Shown: positions 1 through 5,436 of the stretch, piece by piece | Numbering within the stretch: the stretch's first letter is position 1 | How the letters are laid out: every line of letters starts with the position of its first letter | Assembly (NCBI GenBank): GCA_018678395.1 | Contig: JAHHMJ010000467.1 | Span: forward strand, 1-5,436 | From: Gemmatimonadota bacterium | GTDB lineage: Bacteria > Gemmatimonadota > Gemmatimonadetes > Longimicrobiales > Gaopeijiaceae | DNA length: 5,436 bases | Direction of reading: 5' to 3' | Notes under the pieces: generated by a model | Told to the model about the DNA's origin: nothing | The model's database searches: none | The model's input: the letters and a program-made list of their open reading frames with translations, nothing else | Program-made: the position numbers and the translations under genes

Positions 1-1
1 G

Positions 2-652
2 GGCTACACCGCGGACGCCGGCTCGGGCGCCCTCGTGACCCGAACCCTGTGGATCGCGCGCGCGCTGGATTGGGCGCGCCGACGAGGAGCCTCGGTGATC
101 AGCTGCAGCTGGAGCGCCGGGTCCCACTCCAACGCCATCGTCGAGGCGATCGCCGACGCTCGGACGAAGGGCCGGGACGGGCGGGGATGCGTCGTCGCGT
201 TCTCGGCGGGCAACATGGGCGACGACGTCGACTTTCCGGCGTCGACGCCGGGCGTCCTGACCGTGTCGGCCTGCAACCAGTTCGATGAACCCAAGACCGG
301 CACCAGTCCGGACGGGCAGCGGTTCTGGGCATCGAATTTCGGCCCCGAGGTCGACCTCGCGGCGCCGGGCATCTGGATCTCCACCCTCGACAACCAGGGC
401 CGAGCGGGTGAGGGCGCGGGCGACTTCATTCACGACTTCAACGGGACGTCGAGCTCGACACCGATGGTGGCGGGAGTGGCGGCTCTGGCCCTGTCGGCCA
501 ATCCGGGGCTGACCGAGGAGGAGCTGAAGAGCGTTCTCCGCGAGACCGCGGACAAGGTCGGATCGGTCGCATACGTGGACGGAAGAAACGACCAGATGGG
601 TTGGGGGCGTCTCAACGCGGCGGCGGCCGTGACGGTGGCGAAGGGCGCCTGA
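2..652 (+). CDS. Subtilisin-like S8 family serine protease, C-terminal part (5' truncated by window edge)
   Basis: The frame is open from base 2 with no stop, so the gene starts upstream of the window; the GTG at 35 is internal. The visible 216 residues hold the second half of a subtilase fold. They include the substrate-pocket strand (ASVISCSWSAGS, residues 30-41) and the oxyanion-hole Asn in AFSAGN (N71, bases 212-214). The catalytic serine lies in NGTSSSTPMVAG (S150, bases 449-451). The usual C-terminal helix and MGWGRLNAAAAV close follow at about 199-210. The catalytic Asp and His must lie upstream, so activity cannot be judged fully. In S8 enzymes these residues hydrolyse peptide bonds. 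The position after the serine motif that is often His (PHVAG) is Met here, a variation I believe the family tolerates. No extra domain follows the catalytic domain. Whether it is secreted cannot be told without the N-terminus. Family assignment is secure; substrate is unknown. Confidence 0.93.
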   Translation, partial: GYTADAGSGALVTRTLWIARALDWARRRGASVISCSWSAGSHSNAIVEAIADARTKGRDGRGCVVAFSAGNMGDDVDFPASTPGVLTVSACNQFDEPKTGTSPDGQRFWASNFGPEVDLAAPGIWISTLDNQGRAGEGAGDFIHDFNGTSSSTPMVAGVAALALSANPGLTEEELKSVLRETADKVGSVAYVDGRNDQMGWGRLNAAAAVTVAKGA

Positions 653-665
653 CGGTGAGGAGATC

Positions 666-944
666 GTGATCTCCAAGTCCGACAAGCCGAAAGCCCGGCT
701 CGTACCACTGGGCGACGTGCACCCGAAGCGCGAGCCCGGAAAGGGCCGAGGACAGTGGGAGATCGCGATCAAGACCGCACTCGGACGGCTGCGCACGACG
801 CGTCGCGTGGACGATCCGGTCGCGCTGCACCACCGCGATCCGTTCGACCGCATGCTGGTCGCTCAGGCCCAGGACGAGGGGCTGACCCTGGTGACGCGAG
901 ACCCGGCCATGCGTCTCTACGACGTGCGGCTTCTGGAGTGCTGA
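666..944 (+). pseudogene. Collapsed toxin-antitoxin operon: Phd/VapB-like antitoxin C-terminus fused to VapC-like PIN fragments
   Basis: This 92-codon frame begins at GTG 14 nt after the protease stop. Residues 1-30 resemble the end of a Phd/YefM-type antitoxin: VISKSDKPKARLVPL matches the family pattern 'vI.krGKPvArLvPL', followed by KREPGKGRG, like the 'RRPGs.kG' tail. Residues 31-42 (WEIAIKTALGRL) are the mid-domain motif of a PIN-domain VapC toxin, with acidic E32. Residues 54-92 are the PIN C-terminus: LHHRDPFDRMLVAQAQ (D58, D61), then LTLVTRDPAM (D79) and YDVRLLE. The PIN N-terminus with the first catalytic Asp is absent. Only about 12 residues separate WEIAIK..GRL from HHRDPFD, where intact proteins have several tens. 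Known VapC toxins are Mg-dependent ribonucleases neutralised by the antitoxin; this product lacks the parts needed for either role. I infer at least two in-frame deletions in a former antitoxin-toxin pair. A functional miniprotein is possible but unlikely. Confidence 0.8.
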
Positions 945-947
945 CGC

Positions 948-978
948 GGCGTCCCGCCCACCAGCCGGGCGGGGCGCC
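948..978 (+). terminator. GC-rich hairpin between convergent genes, possible terminator
   Basis: GGCGTCCCGCCC (948-959) pairs with GGGCGGGGCGCC (967-978) around a 7-nt loop (ACCAGCC). That gives a 12-bp stem. In plus-strand RNA it is continuous, with one U-G wobble; in minus-strand RNA the same position is an A-C mismatch. It sits 3 nt after the toxin-antitoxin remnant and 2 nt before the TPR gene's stop codon, where a terminator for convergent transcripts is expected. No T-run follows on either strand, so it is not a canonical intrinsic terminator. It could be a U-less terminator or a 3'-end stabilising stem. Confidence 0.5.
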
Positions 979-980
979 CG

Positions 981-3320
981 TCACCCCCCCAGCCGCTCGA
1001 GCGCCTCCCGACCCTCCCGGATGCGCGGCGTCCGTTCGGGGTCGCCCTCGGCCGTGAGCGTGACGAAGCTGCGCCAGTACCGGCGGGCCTCGTCGTCGTC
1101 GCCCCGCGCCTCGGCGACCTTCGCCAGACCGTAGAGGCCGAGGGGACGGGAGTACCCGCCGAGAAGGCCGGAATAGAAGCCGACGGCGGCGGTCCAGCGC
1201 TCCTCACGGCGGGCGACTTCGGCGAGGCCGGAGCGGGCGAATTCGCCGAAGATGGAGTAGGAGTCCTTCCAGGGGTCGAGGAGCCGGCGGGCACGGGCAT
1301 CGTCGCCCCGGACGACGGCCGTACGGCCTTCGGCGACGTCGGCGAAGATCAGCCCGCTCGAATCTCCGGCCTCCATCTGCCGATCGACGAGGGCCCGCGT
1401 CCGAGTCACGACGGCATCGGCGTCGTCCCAACGACCGGTCTGAGCCAGCGCCGGGGCCAGGTACACACTGCAGGCTGCGTTGGTCTCGCAGTTCGCGGGA
1501 TCCAGCAGGGACTGGAACGCCTCGGTGTCCGACGAAGCCCCCCACACGGCGCCGATGCGGGCCAGGTAGGTCAGGCGGTCGAAGGGCCGGACCGTCCCCG
1601 AGTCGGCGAAGGCCTCCGCCTGGGAGAAGGCCCCCCGGGAGCCCATGGACCAGAGCAGATTGCGGTTCAGTGGACCCTCACCCGCAACGGCCGCGAGGAC
1701 CGCCTCGATCCGATCGAATCGGTCGGTTCTCGTGCCGTAGGTGCCGAGCAGGAGATCCAGCGTTCGCGCATCGGCTTCCCGAGCCGCATCTACGGCCCGC
1801 GCCGCCTCTTCCTCGGTCCCCAGCAACAGAGGGATCCCGATGGCAGCGTGGGCAACGAAGCGTTCGGCGTCCGGGCCCGCGACGGCCCGATATCGATCCA
1901 GCGCGGCCTGCGCCTTCTCCCGGTCTCCCATCATGATGGCCATGTCGGCCACGTGCTGGAGGTACGGAGTGAATCCGGGATCCAGGGCCACGGCCTCGTC
2001 GAAGGCCCGAGCCGCATCCTCGACGGGTGCCATGGCCGGGCCGTGGAGATGGAAGATCGTCTCCGCGAGCAGAAACCAGGCCTCGGGGTCGTCCGGGTAC
2101 AGGCGCACGGCCTCCCGGAGGTCGGGGAGCAACTCCACGGACGCGTTGATCAGCGCGTCATTGGCGCGGACGTACAGTTCGAGTCGCGGGGGCAACTCCT
2201 CGACACGCTCGAGCGCCGCCGTACCCCACCGATCGGCCTCTTCCGAGTCGATGTCCTCGAGCCAGCCGTAGGCGTCGCTCACCCGTGCCATGGCCAGCAC
2301 AAAGGTCGAATCCTCGGCCAGCGCGGCCTCGTAGCTGCGCACCGATTCGGCGAACTGCGCCGTCCGGAAGAGGCGCTCGCCCTCGAGGAAGTGGCGCAAA
2401 GCCGGCAACGATTCGGTGGTGAGATCCTCGGTCACCAGGGCTCCCCCGGCGTCGCGCCCGAGGGCGTCGAGGAGGCCGCGCACCGTACTCACGGCGAGCT
2501 CGTCGGTCAGGGGGAGTATCTCCTCGGCCGAGCCCTCCGAGCGGGCCTGGGCGATCCGGTCGCCCGAGTCCAGGTCGTAGACCGTGGTCGAAAGCCGCAC
2601 CTGATCGCCCGTCCCCACCACGCTCCCCACCAGCGCGTACCGGGCCCCGGTGGCCCCCGCCACCCGCAACGCCGCGTCGAGATCCACGGTCTCGTCGTCG
2701 CCCACTTCGTCGCTCCAGCGGGCCAGCACGGTCCGCGGATCGATGGTTCGGAAGCCGCCGACCCCGTCCAGATTGTTCGACAGGAGGTCGATCATGCCCT
2801 CCCGCCACACCTCGAGATCGCTGCCCCGAACCTCGAAGGGCACGACGGCGATGCCGTCTGCCACTTCGCTGGCCCCGGCGGCCTGGGGTCCCAGCAGCGC
2901 GGGGCGTCCGGTGAGGGCCACGTACACGCCCGCTCCGCCGAACAGCAGGGAGAGGGCCACCACGCCGCTCAGGATCGTGCGACCCCAGGTGAGGTGGGGC
3001 AGCTGCCCCGCCCGAAGGCTCGCCAGCATGTCCGAGGGTGCCACCTCCCAGTCGTCGGGCACCTCGCCCGCCTCTTCCGCCGCCGTAGTCGAGGGCAGGG
3101 ACTGGACCCACGCCGTGGCCAGCGTGAACACCAGGCCGACGAGAAGCAGAAGCAGGGTCACGGGCATGACCCACTCGGGCATCCGCAGGGCGTCGACGAC
3201 GATGTCGGCAACCTGCAGCACCACCCAGGACGTGCCCAGATAGAAGACCAGGATCTGGGCGGCCTTGGTCTGGCGAAGGCGTTGGAACCAAGAGGAATCG
3301 GGCATTCGCGGAATGTGCAC
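981..3320 (-). CDS. Membrane-anchored TolB-like/TPR repeat protein
   Basis: A 779-residue protein. Residues 1-20 are polar and basic (WFQRLRQTK), followed by hydrophobic segments at about 22-42 and 51-73. An acidic linker (about 79-98) leads to a third hydrophobic segment at about 116-137. Residues 155-285 look like a TolB/FlgO-type domain: GIAVVPFEVRG, GFRTIDPRTVLARW, ARYALVGSVVGTGDQVRLS and VYDLDSGDRI. From about 305 the chain is helical repeats; the first is a clear TPR (HFLEGERLF through YEAALAEDSTFVLA), with others near 392-425, 432-465 and 725-750. In related proteins this module often follows a kinase or DNA-binding domain; here neither is present. With the basic N-terminus inside, three spans place the large C-terminal part outside the cytoplasm (inference). 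The start is uncertain: GTG at 3320 has only a weak GGGG 7-10 nt upstream, and ATG at 3305 (residue 6) has no clear ribosome site. A scaffold or protein-interaction role is likely; ligand and pathway are unknown. Confidence 0.85.
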   Translation of the reverse strand: MHIPRMPDSSWFQRLRQTKAAQILVFYLGTSWVVLQVADIVVDALRMPEWVMPVTLLLLLVGLVFTLATAWVQSLPSTTAAEEAGEVPDDWEVAPSDMLASLRAGQLPHLTWGRTILSGVVALSLLFGGAGVYVALTGRPALLGPQAAGASEVADGIAVVPFEVRGSDLEVWREGMIDLLSNNLDGVGGFRTIDPRTVLARWSDEVGDDETVDLDAALRVAGATGARYALVGSVVGTGDQVRLSTTVYDLDSGDRIAQARSEGSAEEILPLTDELAVSTVRGLLDALGRDAGGALVTEDLTTESLPALRHFLEGERLFRTAQFAESVRSYEAALAEDSTFVLAMARVSDAYGWLEDIDSEEADRWGTAALERVEELPPRLELYVRANDALINASVELLPDLREAVRLYPDDPEAWFLLAETIFHLHGPAMAPVEDAARAFDEAVALDPGFTPYLQHVADMAIMMGDREKAQAALDRYRAVAGPDAERFVAHAAIGIPLLLGTEEEAARAVDAAREADARTLDLLLGTYGTRTDRFDRIEAVLAAVAGEGPLNRNLLWSMGSRGAFSQAEAFADSGTVRPFDRLTYLARIGAVWGASSDTEAFQSLLDPANCETNAACSVYLAPALAQTGRWDDADAVVTRTRALVDRQMEAGDSSGLIFADVAEGRTAVVRGDDARARRLLDPWKDSYSIFGEFARSGLAEVARREERWTAAVGFYSGLLGGYSRPLGLYGLAKVAEARGDDDEARRYWRSFVTLTAEGDPERTPRIREGREALERLGG

Positions 3321-3471
3321 GCCGCACCCCGGTCGAGCCAGTCCCGGGGGCGGGCTCCCGAGCGGGCTTTGATGTGTCCTCCGACACCCGCGACACCGAT
3401 GCCGCCGAGAGGCTCACCGACGAGCTATGAGAAGTGGGCGAAGGCAATCCTCCCCCCGACCCCTGTGCAAA

Positions 3472-3513
3472 TCGTGACGGCTCGAACGTCGTCCCATTCG
3501 AGCGCAGTCACGA
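3472..3513. promoter_or_regulatory. Nested inverted repeat in divergent intergenic region (candidate operator or 5'-UTR hairpin)
   Basis: Two perfect 7-bp arms are nested. The outer pair is TCGTGAC (3472-3478) with GTCACGA (3507-3513); the inner pair is GCTCGAA (3480-3486) with TTCGAGC (3497-3503). They are separated by 1 nt on the left and 3 nt on the right, around a 10-nt centre (3487-3496). The element lies 38 nt upstream of the DUF4139 start and about 150 nt upstream of the divergent TPR gene. I see no convincing -35/-10 pair anywhere in 3321-3551. It could be a repressor or activator site, or a leader hairpin; the sequence alone does not decide. Confidence 0.4.
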
Positions 3514-3539
3514 CGCGGCCCCCGCTCGGGCCGACGCAC

Positions 3540-3547
3540 AGGGAGGT
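3540..3547 (+). promoter_or_regulatory. Shine-Dalgarno that fixes the GTG start of the DUF4139 gene
   Basis: AGGGAGGT ends 4 nt before the GTG at 3552 and is a near-ideal complement to the 16S 3' end. It decides the start, because the same frame is open for a long way upstream (from 1848) across the antisense of the TPR gene. The residues that follow the GTG also read as a signal peptide. Confidence 0.8.
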
Positions 3548-3551
3548 CAAG

Positions 3552-4976
3552 GTGAGGAGCACGATTCTGGCGGCCGTGGCCGCAACGACGATCGCGGTCC
3601 CGGCGACGGGGCAGGCCCTTCCCGGCCACGCTTCGAGTGCAGAGGACCGGGACTCGGTATCGATCACAGTCTACAACCAGAACTTCGGGCTGGTGCGGGA
3701 GATCCGGACGCTCGACCTGAGCTCCGGACGGTTGAACCTCGAGTTCGGCGACGTCGCGTCGTCCATCCAGCCGGAGACGGTACACATCCGGCCGCTGGGC
3801 GGCCGCCCGCTTCAGGTCCTCGAGCAGAACTACCAGTACGACCTGCTGAACCCGCAGAAGCTCCTCGAGAAGTACGTGGGGCGCACGGTGACCGTGTACC
3901 GGACGAACCCGTCCTCCGGCGAAGAACAGGCGGTGACGGCCGAGGTCCTCTCGGTGAACGGCGGCCCGATCCTGAGGATCGACGGCGAAATCACCTTCAA
4001 CTATCCGGGTCGCTTCGGGTTTCCCGAGATGCCGGACAACCTGATCGCCGAACCCACACTGCTGTGGCAGCTCGACGCCCCCGGGGGCGAGCAGCAGGTC
4101 GAGGTCACCTATCTGACGCACAGCCTGAACTGGAAGGCCGACTACGTCATGGTCCTGAACGAGGACGACGACGCGGCCGGCCTGATGGGATGGGTGACGC
4201 TGACGAACCAGAGTGGGGCCAGCTACGATGGGGCCCGTCTTCAACTCGTCGCGGGCGACGTCCAGCGGGTGGACGGCGGCATGCGGCCCCGGGAATCGCG
4301 GGCGCTGGCCATGGACGAGCTCATGGTGGCGGGTGCCCCGGGATTCACCGAACAGGGCTTCTTCGAGTACCACCTCTACACCCTGGGCCGGCCCGCCGAC
4401 GTCGTGAACAACGAGCAGAAGCAGGTCATGCTCCTCGAGGCCGAAGACTTCGGAGTGGAGAAGCGTCTGATCTTCCACGGCGCGACCCACTACTACCGCG
4501 GCCAGTACGGTCAGGTGACGTCCAACCAGAAGGTCGGGGTCTTTCTGGACTTCGAAAACTCCGAGGACAACGGCCTCGGGATGCCGCTTCCGAAAGGTAC
4601 CGTCCGGGTCTACAAGCGCGACGGCTCCGGCGCCCAGCAGTTCATCGGCGAGGACCTGATCGACCACACCCCGCGCGACGAGACGCTGCGCATCAAGATG
4701 GGCGAGGCCTTCGACGTCGTGGGGGACCGGCGGCAGATGGACTACGACGTGATCTCGAGCTGCGTCTCCGAGAGCGAGTGGGAGGTCACGCTCCGCAATC
4801 ACAAGGACGACGACGTCCAGGTCCGGCTGGTCGAGCCCGTCGGCGGCGACTGGGAGATCGTCTCGGCGAGCCACCCCTACGAGAGAATGGACGCGTGGAC
4901 GTTCAGCTTCGTGCCCGAGGTCGAGTCGAGAGGGGAGACGACCGTGACCTACCGGGTCCGGGTGCGCTGGTGCTGA
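3552..4976 (+). CDS. Exported DUF4139 domain-containing protein
   Basis: A 474-residue protein starting at GTG. Residues 1-21 (MRSTILAAVAATTIAVPATGQA) resemble a Sec signal peptide, with one Arg, an Ala/Val core and possible cleavage after A22. The mature part begins with SVSITVYNQNFGLVREIRTLDL (36-57), the beta-strand opening typical of this family. LGMPLPKGTVRVYKRDGSG (342-360) and LRNHKDDDVQVRLVEPVGGDWEI (414-436) are strongly conserved-type DUF4139 segments. YLTHSLNWKADYVMVLN (187-203) matches the family signature 'YlT.gl.W.AdYv'. It ends with TYRVRVRWC. The length is normal for the family, with no truncation. The biochemical function of DUF4139 proteins is not established to my knowledge; they are beta-rich and exported. 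Unusually, the mature chain has exactly two cysteines, C404 and the C-terminal C474. It is transcribed away from the TPR gene and ends 12 nt from a convergent small gene. Confidence 0.9.
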   Translation: MRSTILAAVAATTIAVPATGQALPGHASSAEDRDSVSITVYNQNFGLVREIRTLDLSSGRLNLEFGDVASSIQPETVHIRPLGGRPLQVLEQNYQYDLLNPQKLLEKYVGRTVTVYRTNPSSGEEQAVTAEVLSVNGGPILRIDGEITFNYPGRFGFPEMPDNLIAEPTLLWQLDAPGGEQQVEVTYLTHSLNWKADYVMVLNEDDDAAGLMGWVTLTNQSGASYDGARLQLVAGDVQRVDGGMRPRESRALAMDELMVAGAPGFTEQGFFEYHLYTLGRPADVVNNEQKQVMLLEAEDFGVEKRLIFHGATHYYRGQYGQVTSNQKVGVFLDFENSEDNGLGMPLPKGTVRVYKRDGSGAQQFIGEDLIDHTPRDETLRIKMGEAFDVVGDRRQMDYDVISSCVSESEWEVTLRNHKDDDVQVRLVEPVGGDWEIVSASHPYERMDAWTFSFVPEVESRGETTVTYRVRVRWC

Positions 4977-5016
4977 CCGGCGAATCCCCTACATCCCGAT
5001 GTGCTCGCCGATCACC
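4969..5016. terminator. Possible stem structure spanning the 12-nt gap between convergent genes
   Basis: CGGCGA (4978-4983) pairs with TCGCCG (5005-5010). Inside lies ACAT/ATGT (4991-4994 with 4999-5002) around a 4-nt loop. Outside, GGTG (4969-4972) can pair with CACC (5013-5016) across an internal loop. The structure overlaps both stop codons, a position suited to ending or insulating convergent transcripts. The internal loops are large, there is no T-run, and part of the pairing falls in coding sequence, so chance is a real alternative. Confidence 0.25.
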
Positions 5017-5324
5017 TCTTCGACAGACCGCGCCACGCCGCGGACGTTCACCTGGTCGAAGTACTCGTACCACCCGGCCGCCCGCACATCGGCCTCGAAC
5101 GTCCTGGCCGCTGCCTCGTCCGGTGCCTCCACGATCGAGAAGTAGGTGTACGGCGCGCGATTGTCCGTATCCGCGTCGTTCGTGGCCATCGCCCTCATCG
5201 TGATGCCCATCTCGGCGTGCGCCTGCATCGTGGGCCCGATCGAGCCGACGTAGGCCTCGCGCTCCTCGGTGGAGAGATCGAGCCAGGCCTGCTTCGGGGT
5301 CCAGAGTTCGATGGTGTAGTGCAT
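4989..5324 (-). CDS. Small DUF6616-like protein (111 aa)
   Basis: From ATG at 5324 the frame gives a 111-residue soluble protein with no signal peptide, no membrane segment and no cysteine. The order MHYTIELWTPKQAWLDLS, then EEREAYVGSIGPTM, a MGITMRAMATNDADTDNRAPYTYF segment, AAARTFEADVRAAGWYEYFDQVN and a C-terminal GEHIGM resembles the DUF6616 family as I remember it. Such small proteins probably adopt a ferredoxin-like alpha/beta barrel fold similar to YCII or Dabb domains (inference); no activity is known to me. The frame is open upstream to a GTG at 5429, but the extra 35 residues are Pro/Ala/Arg-rich and unlike the family, and the family-type N-terminus begins at the chosen ATG. The ribosome site is weak (CTGGA about 11-15 nt upstream). 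The stop lies 12 nt from the convergent DUF4139 gene. Confidence 0.75.
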   Translation of the reverse strand: MHYTIELWTPKQAWLDLSTEEREAYVGSIGPTMQAHAEMGITMRAMATNDADTDNRAPYTYFSIVEAPDEAAARTFEADVRAAGWYEYFDQVNVRGVARSVEEVIGEHIGM

Positions 5325-5436
5325 CAGGCGGTGTCCAGGAGTGGGGGTGGCGAGCGCGGGCGCGCGAGGAGATCGCGGCCCCGGGGGTGTACCGCGCGCA
5401 AGATGGGTTGCCGAAGCGGAGGTCGCCACAGATGAG

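Noticed and set aside
3374..3387. A small inverted repeat, GTGTC-CTCC-GACAC, upstream of the TPR gene.
   Set aside because: Five base pairs with a 4-nt loop is common by chance in DNA this GC-rich, and no second copy or promoter elements sit around it.
2158..3447. A 429-codon minus-strand frame overlapping the 5' part of the TPR gene.
   Set aside because: It is a phase-shifted shadow with Arg/Gly-rich composition. The recognised membrane, TolB-like and TPR features are all in the other frame.
1848..3551. A long plus-strand open frame running from 1848 in frame into the DUF4139 gene, which would give a protein of over 1000 residues.
   Set aside because: The first part is the antisense of the TPR gene: low-complexity Gly/His/Arg-rich sequence with no family resemblance. 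The strong Shine-Dalgarno and signal peptide at 3552 mark the real start.
3414..4874. A 486-codon minus-strand open frame opposite the DUF4139 gene.
   Set aside because: It mirrors a well-recognised family on the other strand. The long opening comes from GC-rich codon bias, and its translation (Val/Asp/His/Arg-rich) matches nothing I know.
3434..5203. A 589-codon plus-strand frame overlapping the DUF4139 gene in another phase.
   Set aside because: The product is almost entirely Arg/Pro/Gly-rich, typical of an out-of-frame reading of a GC-rich gene.
5325..5429. A 35-residue N-terminal extension of the small minus-strand gene, starting at GTG 5429.
   Set aside because: It is Pro/Ala/Arg-rich, not a plausible signal peptide, and the family-like sequence begins at ATG 5324. 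The rest of 5325-5436 shows no gene, repeat or clear promoter.
5001..5435. A 144-codon plus-strand frame at the right end.
   Set aside because: It is antisense to the DUF6616-like gene, has an Arg/Gly/His-rich product and no family resemblance.

Overview
This window is GC-rich (roughly two thirds G+C by eye), with strong third-position G/C bias and long spurious open frames opposite real genes. It looks like bacterial chromosome. The 779-residue membrane protein, with a TolB-like domain followed by TPRs and no attached kinase, is a type I associate with Gemmatimonadota. That phylum is my best guess, but it rests on family recognition alone.

Layout, left to right. (1) 2-652, plus strand: the C-terminal 216 residues of a subtilisin-like S8 serine protease whose start lies outside the window. 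(2) 666-944, plus strand: a 92-codon open frame that is a collapsed type II toxin-antitoxin operon. It joins the C-terminal half of a Phd/VapB-type antitoxin to two separated pieces of a VapC-like PIN toxin. (3) 948-978: a strong GC hairpin between this remnant and the next, convergent gene. (4) 981-3320, minus strand: a membrane-anchored TolB-like/TPR protein. (5) 3321-3551: a 231-nt divergent intergenic region with a nested inverted repeat at 3472-3513 and a strong Shine-Dalgarno. (6) 3552-4976, plus strand: an exported DUF4139-family protein starting at GTG. (7) 4989-5324, minus strand: a 111-residue small protein resembling the DUF6616 family, ending only 12 nt from the DUF4139 gene. (8) 5325-5436: upstream DNA of that gene, with nothing recognisable.

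The genes do not form an obvious pathway or operon. The TPR gene and the DUF4139 gene are divergent and could share regulatory DNA, and both products are predicted to work at or outside the cytoplasmic membrane. I see no CRISPR array, phage or transposase gene, tRNA or rRNA. I found no convincing new defence or mobile system. The most unusual object is the in-frame toxin-antitoxin fossil directly behind the protease gene.
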